64,000 nt of DNA from Crocinitomicaceae bacterium. GTDB taxonomy: Bacteria > Bacteroidota > Bacteroidia > Flavobacteriales_D > Crocinitomicaceae. The DNA is taken from contig JAHEMR010000035.1 of NCBI GenBank assembly GCA_024643545.1, forward strand, positions 62,001 through 126,000, read 5' to 3'. The position numbers were made by a program, and so were the translations under genes. The notes beneath the pieces are model-generated. The model made no database searches, had not been told where the DNA came from, and was given only the letters and a program-made list of their open reading frames with translations. Numbering within the stretch: position 1 is the first letter of the stretch; every line of letters starts with the position of its first letter. Of this stretch, positions 25,878-33,649 are shown piece after piece.

Positions 25878-27422
25878 ATGCAGGGTAAAATTCTTTGGGC
25901 GGACGATGAAATCGAATTATTAAAACCACACATTTTGTTTCTAGAAGCAAAAGGATATAGCGTTGATCCGGTTACGAATGGACAAGATGCCATTGAGAAA
26001 GCCCTCCTTCATCCATATGACATTATTTTTCTGGATGAAAATATGCCCGGTTTAACAGGACTCGAAACATTATTTCAAATCAAAGAGCAAAAACCACTTG
26101 TTCCGATCGTCATGATTACGAAGAGTGAAGAAGAACACATCATGGAAGAAGCAATTGGTAGCAAGATAGCCGACTACCTAATCAAACCTGTGAATCCAAA
26201 TCAAATCCTTCTGAGCATTAAAAAAAACTTGGACGTATCTAAGTTAGTAAGTCAAAAAACCAATTCAAATTACCAACAAGAATTCCGTCAACTTGGAATG
26301 CAGCTCATGGGACGAATGGATGCCGAAGAATGGAAAGAATTCTATGCGAAACTTGTTTATTGGGAACTTGAATTAGACAACATTGAAGATTCTGGAATGC
26401 GTGAAATTTTCGACATGCAAAAGAAGGAAGCGAACAAATTGTTTTGTGATTTCATAGAGGACAACTACCTAGACTGGGTGAATGGAACAGAGGATTCCCC
26501 ACAAATGATTCATACCCTTGTGAAGGATAAAATCGCCCCTTTTATCGGAAAAGAAAAAACTGCCATTCTCGTTATTGATAACTTAAGATTCGACCAATGG
26601 AAGATGATTGAACCTATTTTATCGCGTTATTTTTCCAAAGAGGAAGAAGAGATTGTTTTTTCCATTCTTCCTACAGCAACACATTACGCACGTAATGCAT
26701 TCTTTGCCGGATTATTACCATCAGAAATCGAAAAACGTTTTCCAACAATGTGGAAAAATGAAGACGACGAGGGAGGAAAAAATATGCATGAAAAAGAATT
26801 CCTTGATGCACAATTAAAACGATTGGGTAAAAATGTAAAATGGAGTTACAACAAAATCACAAACGTTGAAGCTGGAAAAAAACTAGGTGATACATTTCAT
26901 ACTTGGAAAGACAATGACGTAAATTTCATTGTATACAATTTCGTCGATATGTTATCCCATGCCCGTACAGAAATGGAAGTCATTCGTGAATTAGCGGATA
27001 ATGAATCTGCATATCGATCCATCACCGTTTCTTGGCTTGAGCACTCTCCCTTATTAGAAATCATTAAGAAAATAGCAGATGCCGGAATTCGCCTTATCGT
27101 AACAACAGATCACGGAACGATCAAGGTCAACAAACCAGTTCGTATTGTTGGTGAACGAAACACAAATTCGAATTTACGTTACAAAGCCGGACGAGGATTA
27201 ACCTACGAAGCAAAAGAAGTGTTTTCGGTGAAAAATCCAAGTGAAGCATTTCTTCCCAAACTGAAGTTGTCCGCAGAATTTGTTTTTGCGAGGGAACAGG
27301 ATTTCTTTGTCTATCCTAATAATTACAACCATTTTGTCAATTACTACGGAAACACGTTTCAGCATGGTGGAATTTCATTGGAGGAAGTATTAATTCCTTA
27401 CATCTCATTGAAAGCAAAATAA
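25878..27422 (+). CDS. porX: PorX-like response regulator with PglZ domain
   Basis: A 514-residue two-domain protein. The N-terminal receiver domain has Asp9-Asp10, phospho-acceptor Asp53 (IIFLDENMPG), Thr81 and Lys103. A helical linker follows, then a C-terminal PglZ/alkaline-phosphatase-superfamily domain (AILVIDNLRFDQWKMI; TTDHGTIKV metal-site motif; NFVDMLSHARTEME). This architecture is that of PorX, which with the kinase PorY and the sigma factor SigP controls type IX secretion genes in Porphyromonas and Flavobacterium. Two T9SS cargo genes lie in this window, consistent with an active system. The kinase is not nearby, as is usual. Confidence 0.92.
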   Translation: MQGKILWADDEIELLKPHILFLEAKGYSVDPVTNGQDAIEKALLHPYDIIFLDENMPGLTGLETLFQIKEQKPLVPIVMITKSEEEHIMEEAIGSKIADYLIKPVNPNQILLSIKKNLDVSKLVSQKTNSNYQQEFRQLGMQLMGRMDAEEWKEFYAKLVYWELELDNIEDSGMREIFDMQKKEANKLFCDFIEDNYLDWVNGTEDSPQMIHTLVKDKIAPFIGKEKTAILVIDNLRFDQWKMIEPILSRYFSKEEEEIVFSILPTATHYARNAFFAGLLPSEIEKRFPTMWKNEDDEGGKNMHEKEFLDAQLKRLGKNVKWSYNKITNVEAGKKLGDTFHTWKDNDVNFIVYNFVDMLSHARTEMEVIRELADNESAYRSITVSWLEHSPLLEIIKKIADAGIRLIVTTDHGTIKVNKPVRIVGERNTNSNLRYKAGRGLTYEAKEVFSVKNPSEAFLPKLKLSAEFVFAREQDFFVYPNNYNHFVNYYGNTFQHGGISLEEVLIPYISLKAK

Positions 27423-27464
27423 TCTGACAAATTATCCTTCTTTAGAACAATTCAAAATAAGGGA

Positions 27465-27484
27465 ATTCGTACCTTTGTACGAAT
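27465..27484 (+). promoter_or_regulatory. Dyad over the sufS -7 box
   Basis: ATTCGTAC, CTTT, GTACGAAT: a perfect 8-bp inverted repeat with a 4-nt spacer, ending at the base before the sufS ATG. It covers the exact -7 box TACCTTTG (27470-27477). A dimeric repressor bound here would block transcription of the suf genes; alternatively the hairpin would form at the very 5' end of the mRNA. Confidence 0.6.
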
Positions 27485-28720
27485 ATGAGCAACTTGGAAC
27501 AAAAACCATTTAATGTACGTGAAATTCGCGAAGAATTTCCGGCCCTTCGTCAGCAAGTATATGGGAAGAATCTCATTTATTTTGACAACGGTGCGACCTC
27601 ACAAAAACCGAAATTGGTTGTAGATGCCATTAATTTGTTTTACTCCAAAGAAAACGCAAATATTCACCGCGGCGTTCATTACTTGAGTCAAAGAGCCACC
27701 ACGGATTATGAAGCTGCCAGACAACGTATTCAACGTTACCTAGGAGCTAGAAAATCCGAAGAAATCATCTTTACAAAAGGAACGACCGACAGTATCAACT
27801 TAGTTGCTTATTCCTACGGTTCAATGTTGTCTGCGGGGGATGAAATCCTTATTTCCGCGATGGAACACCATTCAAACATTGTTCCTTGGCAAATGCTATG
27901 CGAACGTCAAGGGTGTGTATTAAAAGTTGTCCCGATTAACCAACGGGGTGAACTCATCATGGATGAATTTGACAAGCTTCTTTCAAAAAAGACCAAACTT
28001 GTCGCAATTACGCATATCTCGAATACACTTGGTACGATTAATCCAATCAAGGAAATCATACAAAAAGCGCATGCGGTTGGATCGAAAGTACTTATTGACG
28101 GAGCGCAAAGTATTCAGCACATGTCCATAAATGTGAAAGAAATGGATTGTGACTTTTATGTTTTCTCTAGCCACAAAGTATTTGGCCCTACAGGGATTGG
28201 CGTACTTTATGGAAAAGAAGATATTTTAAACCGAATGCCGCCATATCAAGGTGGAGGTGACATGATTGCTCGTGTCACGTTTGAACGAACGACCTACAAC
28301 GAACTTCCGTTTAAATTTGAAGCTGGAACACCACACATTGCTGGAGGAATCTGCTTAGGGAAAGCGTTTGAATACTTGGAGTCCATTGATATGGAAGCAG
28401 CAGAGCGTCACGAAAGAGAATTAGCGAAGTATGCCGAAGACATGCTGGACACGTTTGAAGGTTTACAAATTATTGGTGAGGCAAAAAATAAAACTTCTGT
28501 GGTTTCTTTTTCAGTGAAAGGAATACATCCATTTGACATTGGTACGCTACTTGACAAACAAGGAATTGCTGTACGAACAGGACACCATTGTACACAGCCA
28601 CTTATGGATTTTTATGGGATTCCGGGAACAGTTCGTGCCTCTTTTGCGTTTTACAACACGAAAGAAGAAATTGATACGTTCGTAACCGCTGTTGAACGCA
28701 GTTTAAGCATGTTGAAATAA
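27485..28720 (+). CDS. sufS: Cysteine desulfurase SufS
   Basis: PLP enzyme that removes sulfur from cysteine for Fe-S cluster assembly. The 411-residue protein has YFDNGATSQKP, HRGVHYLS, the Schiff-base Lys231 in SSHKVFGPTGIG, and the persulfide-forming Cys369 in RTGHHCTQP, all canonical for group II (SufS) desulfurases. It is followed 1 nt later by its activator sufE. The -7 box ends 7 nt before the ATG, and a 20-bp dyad overlaps it, suggesting repressor control. Confidence 0.97.
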   Translation: MSNLEQKPFNVREIREEFPALRQQVYGKNLIYFDNGATSQKPKLVVDAINLFYSKENANIHRGVHYLSQRATTDYEAARQRIQRYLGARKSEEIIFTKGTTDSINLVAYSYGSMLSAGDEILISAMEHHSNIVPWQMLCERQGCVLKVVPINQRGELIMDEFDKLLSKKTKLVAITHISNTLGTINPIKEIIQKAHAVGSKVLIDGAQSIQHMSINVKEMDCDFYVFSSHKVFGPTGIGVLYGKEDILNRMPPYQGGGDMIARVTFERTTYNELPFKFEAGTPHIAGGICLGKAFEYLESIDMEAAERHERELAKYAEDMLDTFEGLQIIGEAKNKTSVVSFSVKGIHPFDIGTLLDKQGIAVRTGHHCTQPLMDFYGIPGTVRASFAFYNTKEEIDTFVTAVERSLSMLK

Positions 28721-28721
28721 A

Positions 28722-29141
28722 ATGAACTTAAGAGAAAAACAAGAAGAAATCATTCAAGAATTCGAAGTTTTCGACGATTGGATGGAAAAATACGAATACA
28801 TCATTGACTTAGGCAAAGACTTACCTCAAATCAATGAGGCGAATAAAACAGAAGACCGCTTGATCGAAGGTTGTCAATCGCGTGTTTGGCTGGATTCGAA
28901 TTTCAGTGATGGGAAAATGCATTTTTCCGCCGATTCAGACGCCATTATCACCAAAGGAATTATTGGACTATTGATCCGTGTTTTAGATGGTGAAGAACCA
29001 AAAGACATTGCAACAGCGGATCTTTTTTTCATTTCAAAAATTGGACTACAAGAACACCTTTCACCTACCCGTGCGAATGGATTACTTGGTATGGTGAAAC
29101 GATTAAAATTAGAAGCAATTAAACACATTTCAGCATCATGA
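28722..29141 (+). CDS. sufE: SufE sulfur-acceptor protein
   Basis: Accepts the persulfide sulfur from SufS and passes it to the scaffold, increasing desulfurase activity. The 139-residue protein has the acceptor Cys51 in RLIEGCQSRVW, with the conserved LPQINEANKTEDR segment before it and LSPTRANGLLGM near the end. It is full length for the family. It sits between sufS (1 nt gap) and sufT (4-nt ATGA overlap). Confidence 0.96.
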   Translation: MNLREKQEEIIQEFEVFDDWMEKYEYIIDLGKDLPQINEANKTEDRLIEGCQSRVWLDSNFSDGKMHFSADSDAIITKGIIGLLIRVLDGEEPKDIATADLFFISKIGLQEHLSPTRANGLLGMVKRLKLEAIKHISAS

Positions 29142-29443
29142 ATGATTTAGAGGACCGCATTGTGTCAATGATGAAAACGATCTACGATCCAGAAATACCT
29201 GTCGATATTTTTGAATTAGGATTGATTTATGAAGTAAAAATCGAAGATGACGGTCAGGTTTTCATCGATATGACACTTACCTCACCTAATTGCCCGGTGG
29301 CAGAAAGTTTACCGAAAGAGGTTGAAGACAAAGTGGCATCCGTTGACGGTGTTACTTCTGCTAAGGTGAACATCGTTTTCGATCCACCTTGGGACAAAGA
29401 CATGATGAGCGAGGAAGCAAAACTTGAACTGGGATTTCTTTAG
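29138..29443 (+). CDS. sufT: SufT / MIP18-type (DUF59) Fe-S assembly factor
   Basis: A 101-residue MIP18 (DUF59) protein thought to help Fe-S cluster maturation or transfer. It shows the family core YDPEIPVDIFELGLIYEV, the DMTLTSPNCPVAESLPKEV segment with the reactive Cys and the VNIVFDPPWDKDMMSEEAKLELG tail. It overlaps sufE by 4 nt and completes the sufS-sufE-sufT operon. The core sufBCD genes are not in the window. Its TAG stop interlocks with the TAA of the convergent lipoprotein gene (TTAG). Confidence 0.93.
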   Translation: MNDLEDRIVSMMKTIYDPEIPVDIFELGLIYEVKIEDDGQVFIDMTLTSPNCPVAESLPKEVEDKVASVDGVTSAKVNIVFDPPWDKDMMSEEAKLELGFL

Positions 29444-29868
29444 TTTTTGTGTAAGGCAAAACGTCGCAATCGGTATTGCTGATAATCGTAATATTCTAAT
29501 TCCAAATTTTTCTTTGAGGATAGCAAAATACGCATGTCAATCGTGTCGTTTCCTCGAAAAACTTTCATTCGATCTCCTTTTTCATTTAAGGTAAATGTGG
29601 CATTGGTTGTTACAAAAGAATCTTGAACTTCACTCAAGCCGAATTCGCTATAAACGAAATCTAAACGACCGTTAATTTTCCCTAAGCTAGATGAAATACT
29701 TATTTCTCCATCTGGCAAGTTATCGTAAAAGGTGAATCCTTCTCCAACAGAAATCCGAGCTAATTCAACACGCCAGTTTCCATCAATTCGTTTGAGCTGT
29801 GCCTTCGATTTGTTACAAGAAGAAACGAGGAACATCAGTGAAAATAGTATGTAAAAGGTATTTTTCAT
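29440..29868 (-). CDS. Lipoprotein of unknown function
   Basis: A 142-residue predicted lipoprotein: MKNTFYILFSLMFLVSSC with lipobox Cys18. The mature part looks all-beta (LKRIDGNWRVELARI, GKINGRLDFVY, ATFTLNEKGDRMKVF, LELEYYDYQQYRLRRFAL), reminiscent of small lipocalin-like proteins of Bacteroidota, but I cannot assign a family with confidence. It overlaps the M20 amidohydrolase gene by 4 nt (ATGA), so the two are probably translated together, and it converges on sufT. Confidence 0.65.
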   Translation of the reverse strand: MKNTFYILFSLMFLVSSCNKSKAQLKRIDGNWRVELARISVGEGFTFYDNLPDGEISISSSLGKINGRLDFVYSEFGLSEVQDSFVTTNATFTLNEKGDRMKVFRGNDTIDMRILLSSKKNLELEYYDYQQYRLRRFALHKN

Positions 29869-31049
29869 GCTTTAAATGCAATACTACACATGGCTATCAT
29901 GCCCATTTTTAAGGCATCATTATCAATATCAAAACGCGGATGATGCACTGCATACGTGATTCCTTTCGATTGATTGCCGACACCTAAGCGAAAGAAACAA
30001 ACAGGAATTTCCTGACTGTAAAAAGCGAAGTCCTCCGCTGTCATTCGCAGCGCTAATTCGTGAATGTGATCCGATCCAAATACTGACTCAAAAAGAACTT
30101 TTAATTCAGCAGTTAGCGATTCATCGTTCTTTAAAAAAGGATAACCCTTTGAAATATTCAATGCAATCTCCCCTCCAAATAAGGTAGAAACTTCATTTGC
30201 TTCATCCGCTAAAATCGTATATGCCTTCGCCCTCCAAATTTCATCCATCGTTCGAAAGGTTCCTTTTATAAGTGCTTCAGACGGAATAACATTTGTTGAG
30301 CCAAGGGCTTCAAAACGTCCAAAAGTTAACACATGAGGCACCGCATCTGGACATTCTTCGTTGAATCTTGCTTTCACACGACTCATCCAAAGTGCTCCCA
30401 TTTCAATCGGATTTACACACTTTTCTGGCAACGCACCATGACCACCAACACCTTTAATTTGGACATGTAATTCATCGCTTGAAGCCATATATAAACCTGG
30501 ACGCAAACCTATATTTCCTACTTCCATTTCTGGAAAAACATGAAGCGCATACATTTTTTCTACTTCAGGATGATGCAACACACCTGCTTTCATCATCAAA
30601 CTAGCTCCACCTGGATTCATTTCCTCACCAGGTTGAAAAATTAACTTTATGGGTTGTGGCAAGTCGTTGCGATTCGCTTGTAAAATAACCGCTGAACCTA
30701 ATAAGATGGACGTGTGAACATCATGTCCGCAGGCATGCATCCATCCATCAACCAGTGATTTATATGGAACATCGTTTTCCTCGTGTATTGGCAAGGCATC
30801 GAGATCAGCACGTAATCCAACACAAGGTTGTTCTTTCGTATGATGATCTGCCCCAATCCACGCAACAACACCTGTTTCTGCGACATTCGTTTCATGCTCA
30901 ATCCCATAACTGGATAAGATTTCAGAAACAAAAAGCATGGTGTTTTTTTCTTGAAAAGAAGGTTCTGGATGACGGTGCATATACTCACGCCAAGAACGAA
31001 CTTTTTCAAAAAGTTCCGATACGGATAACTTCAGTTTGTCAGGATTCAT
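29865..31049 (-). CDS. M20-family amidohydrolase
   Basis: A 394-residue zinc metallohydrolase of the M20D group (IAA-amino acid / N-acyl-amino acid / carboxypeptidase-like). Metal ligands are seen in WMHACGHDVHTS, the catalytic Glu pair in IFQPGEEMNPGGAS, and MTAEDFAFYSQE supplies the late His/Glu region. The dimerisation domain lies in between (GVGGHGALPEKCVNP). It cleaves an amide bond in a small substrate; the actual substrate is unknown. It overlaps the TauE/SafE gene by 11 nt and the downstream lipoprotein by 4. Confidence 0.9.
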   Translation of the reverse strand: MNPDKLKLSVSELFEKVRSWREYMHRHPEPSFQEKNTMLFVSEILSSYGIEHETNVAETGVVAWIGADHHTKEQPCVGLRADLDALPIHEENDVPYKSLVDGWMHACGHDVHTSILLGSAVILQANRNDLPQPIKLIFQPGEEMNPGGASLMMKAGVLHHPEVEKMYALHVFPEMEVGNIGLRPGLYMASSDELHVQIKGVGGHGALPEKCVNPIEMGALWMSRVKARFNEECPDAVPHVLTFGRFEALGSTNVIPSEALIKGTFRTMDEIWRAKAYTILADEANEVSTLFGGEIALNISKGYPFLKNDESLTAELKVLFESVFGSDHIHELALRMTAEDFAFYSQEIPVCFFRLGVGNQSKGITYAVHHPRFDIDNDALKMGMIAMCSIAFKA

Positions 31050-31434
31050 TGGATGAAATAGATGAATAACCGGATAAGATCAATCGAAAGGAAACGTAGG
31101 CTAAAAATATCCCGAAAATCAACTTGACCATTCCCGGTGAAAGTTTTAAGGATAATTTAGATCCAACGTACGCGCCGATTAAAAATGTCGCTGCGATCAC
31201 AAGTCCATATTTCCATTCGACATTTCCAGATTTCCAATAGTTAATCACTGCAAAAAGTACGACGGGCATTGATAAGACAAAAAGACTTGTACCTTGTGCA
31301 GTGTGCTGCGATATCCCAAGAAAGAATACCAAGGCAGGAACGATAATGACTCCACCCCCTACTCCAACGAAACCACTAAGTATCCCTGCGAAAACTCCAA
31401 TGATGGCTAGAATAAGAATTGTTTGTGGTGTCAT
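31039..31434 (-). CDS. Half-size TauE/SafE (TSUP) membrane protein
   Basis: A 131-residue integral membrane protein with four predicted segments. It has the TSUP repeat signature IGVFAGILSGFVGVGGGVIIVPAL and GTSLFVLSMPVVLFAV, then GAYVGSKLSLKLSPGMVKLIFGIFL. Full-size TauE/SafE transporters (~250 aa) contain two such repeats; this protein has one, so it would have to act as a homodimer. Anion (sulfite, sulfoacetate) export is the family activity, but specificity is unknown. It is the first gene of a run with the M20 hydrolase and lipoprotein. Confidence 0.85.
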   Translation of the reverse strand: MTPQTILILAIIGVFAGILSGFVGVGGGVIIVPALVFFLGISQHTAQGTSLFVLSMPVVLFAVINYWKSGNVEWKYGLVIAATFLIGAYVGSKLSLKLSPGMVKLIFGIFLAYVSFRLILSGYSSISSNES

Positions 31435-31460
31435 AGGTATTCAAAGATATCAAAAATAGC

Positions 31461-32432
31461 TTATTGATCGACGAGAAGATTACATCCACGGATATCTGCT
31501 TCATCGAATCGCCCCTCTAAATAAAATCCATCATCAACCATTCGACCTAAGTCTTGTGTTTGAATAAATGCACAACTGTGTTGATTCGCTAGATCAATGA
31601 CATTGATTCCACCGGTGCGTTCTGAAGGGAAAAAGGAAAATGGATCATAGGGATCCCTAATGAGTATTTTCATCCACGGAACGACTTGAAATTTTCCGTC
31701 TTTCAGGGAATAACCTTGGGAAAGTAATTCTGTCATGCCATATTCTGAACGAATCTGGTCGACACCTAGCCCTTTCATTAATTCAGCATGTAATTCCACT
31801 TTCGTTAATTCCTTACGTCTGCCTTTCATACCACCGGTCTCAATAATAATTGCTTGAGAAAGATCAACGTTCAATTCAGCTAAATCAAGAAGGGCATAAG
31901 AAACACCAAAGATGATGACTTTTTTCCCCAAGGAAATGGCAGCTTGGTAACGTTGAATTACCGTTCTTGGTTCATTCAATAAGAATCCAGAAAGTAGTTG
32001 TTCGGACTGTTGAATTAATTCATTCACCATGTACACTAATGATGAATCACCTTGATCAATATAGTTAGGCAACAATGCCAACACAACATAATCCTGAACT
32101 GGACCAAAAAAATGTGAAAAACCAAGTGAAAAAGAGTCAACATACCATTGTTTGTCCGCGACAAAATGTTGACTTCTACCGCTATTTCCAGTTCCACTGC
32201 TTTGAAAATGAAGATCGAACTCTTTCCTTTCTTGGTCTGCTACGCGAGCCGTTTTAAAAAAAGAAATGGGCAGAAAAGGAATTTCCTTCAATGTTTTTGG
32301 ATTATTCCTGTGAATCAAATCAGCATATGAACGATAAATAGCAACGTGTTGATATTGATGCTGGAATAATGCCAATGCACGTTCCTCAAAGTTTTCAGGG
32401 CTCGTACTGAGTAAATATTCCGTTGGATTCAT
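31461..32432 (-). CDS. LuxE-like acyl-protein synthetase / adenylate-forming enzyme
   Basis: A 323-residue protein related to LuxE (acyl-protein synthetase) and PaaK-type adenylating enzymes. Visible features are FLPISFFKT, the phosphate-binding-like SSGTGNSGRSQHFV, IIETGGMKGRRKELTK, RSEYGMTELLSQGYS (A5-like YGMTE motif) and LGRMVDDGFYLEGRFDEADIRGC. In luminous bacteria LuxE activates fatty acids; here no luxC, luxD or luxAB genes are present. In Bacteroidota such orphans often serve unknown surface-lipid or sugar roles. The start is the ATG at 32432. Confidence 0.82.
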   Translation of the reverse strand: MNPTEYLLSTSPENFEERALALFQHQYQHVAIYRSYADLIHRNNPKTLKEIPFLPISFFKTARVADQERKEFDLHFQSSGTGNSGRSQHFVADKQWYVDSFSLGFSHFFGPVQDYVVLALLPNYIDQGDSSLVYMVNELIQQSEQLLSGFLLNEPRTVIQRYQAAISLGKKVIIFGVSYALLDLAELNVDLSQAIIIETGGMKGRRKELTKVELHAELMKGLGVDQIRSEYGMTELLSQGYSLKDGKFQVVPWMKILIRDPYDPFSFFPSERTGGINVIDLANQHSCAFIQTQDLGRMVDDGFYLEGRFDEADIRGCNLLVDQ

Positions 32433-32487
32433 TCCACAAAGTTAAGATGAAATGTCTATTCCGCGCCGTCATACCAGGAAATGTGTG

Positions 32488-32495
32488 TAATTTTG
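32488..32495 (+). promoter_or_regulatory. -7 box for hemH
   Basis: TAATTTTG, exact TAnnTTTG match, 47 nt upstream of the chosen hemH ATG. It lies inside a longer open frame running from 32423, arguing that the longer N-terminus is not translated. Confidence 0.55.
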
Positions 32496-32542
32496 AACAA
32501 GCGTTGAAAAACGTTGTTAAAGAAACATCACACAATAGGTAT

Positions 32543-33568
32543 ATGAAAAAAACGGGAGTCTTATTACTTCAATTAGGAACACCAGATAGTCCGAAAACAA
32601 GTGACGTTAGACGTTACTTAACAGAATTTTTAAATGATCCACGTGTCATCGACATTCCATGGATCGCTCGTAAAATTTTGGTGAATGGCATTATTGTTCC
32701 ATTTAGAGCCCCGAAATCAGCGAAAATCTATAAAGAATTATGGAAATTGGGAGATGGTGTTTCCCCATTGCTTACACATACGAAGCAAGTACAATCGATG
32801 CTATCCGAGGCCTTTAAAAATGAGAATGTGACTGTCGAAATGGCAATGCGTTACCAGAATCCTTCCATGGATAGTGTGCTCGAACGCATGCATCACGCCA
32901 ATTACGACGAAATCATTATTCTCCCTTTATTCCCTCAATACGCGAGTGCTTCAACGGGATCAGCTGTGGAGAAGGCGATGGACCTTATTCGTAAATGGTG
33001 GGTGATTCCGGAAATTAAAATCATCAGTCAGTTTTGGGATAATGAAGGATACATCGATTCAATCGTAGAAAATACAAAACAGTTCAACTTGAAGGATTAT
33101 GACCATGTCTTGTTTTCTTACCACGGGCTACCAGAAAGACAAGTGGATAAGGTTTATGAAGGAACCGATTTGTGTGCGGATGAACCATGTGAAACTGAAT
33201 TGAATGATCGTAATAAATTCTGTTACAAAGCAACAGCTTTTGCCACAACAAGACTGATTGCGCAAAAAATAGGCTTAACACAGGAACAATACACGGTGTG
33301 TTTTCAATCGCGATTGGACAAAAAATGGTTGACTCCTTTTTCTGATAAAGTGGTGGAAGAATGGGGTAAAAAAGGCGCCAAGAAACTATTGGTATTTAGC
33401 CCTGCATTCGTAGCTGATTGCCTAGAAACCCTCATTGAAATTGGAGAAGAATACCAAGAGATTTTCGAGGAAAACGGTGGTGAAAAAGTACAATTAGTTC
33501 CAAGTTCGAACAGCCACCCATTATTTGTCAATGGATTAGAAAAACTGATCCGTCAAAAAATGAATTAG
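32543..33568 (+). CDS. hemH: Ferrochelatase
   Basis: Inserts Fe2+ into protoporphyrin IX, the last step of the protoporphyrin-dependent haem pathway. The 341-residue protein has TGVLLLQLGTPDSPKTSDVRRYL, LPLFPQYASASTGSA, the catalytic His in LFSYHGLPERQ and the substrate-binding QSRLDKKWLTP and VVFSPAFVADCLETL-type C-terminal motif (here LVFSPAFVADC). I start at the ATG at 32543, where the family N-terminus MKKTGVLLLQLG begins; the 40 residues upstream match nothing and contain the promoter. Confidence 0.96.
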   Translation: MKKTGVLLLQLGTPDSPKTSDVRRYLTEFLNDPRVIDIPWIARKILVNGIIVPFRAPKSAKIYKELWKLGDGVSPLLTHTKQVQSMLSEAFKNENVTVEMAMRYQNPSMDSVLERMHHANYDEIIILPLFPQYASASTGSAVEKAMDLIRKWWVIPEIKIISQFWDNEGYIDSIVENTKQFNLKDYDHVLFSYHGLPERQVDKVYEGTDLCADEPCETELNDRNKFCYKATAFATTRLIAQKIGLTQEQYTVCFQSRLDKKWLTPFSDKVVEEWGKKGAKKLLVFSPAFVADCLETLIEIGEEYQEIFEENGGEKVQLVPSSNSHPLFVNGLEKLIRQKMN

Positions 33569-33607
33569 GATTATTCTTTATCCTTTTACGTTTACACATT
33601 TAAGTAG

Positions 33608-33615
33608 TAAATTTG
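33608..33615 (+). promoter_or_regulatory. -7 box for ahcY
   Basis: TAAATTTG, exact TAnnTTTG match, 34 nt upstream of the ahcY start codon. No clear -33 TTG is visible. Confidence 0.6.
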
Positions 33616-33649
33616 CAACCGATTACATAAAACAAATAGATAAATAAGT

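Noticed and set aside
30698-31069. About 100-codon frames on both strands within the M20 hydrolase gene
   Set aside because: Shadow frames of a well-supported gene; no independent evidence.
32423-32542. 40-residue N-terminal extension of ferrochelatase
   Set aside because: The extension contains an exact -7 box and matches no ferrochelatase; the family N-terminus begins at the ATG at 32543.
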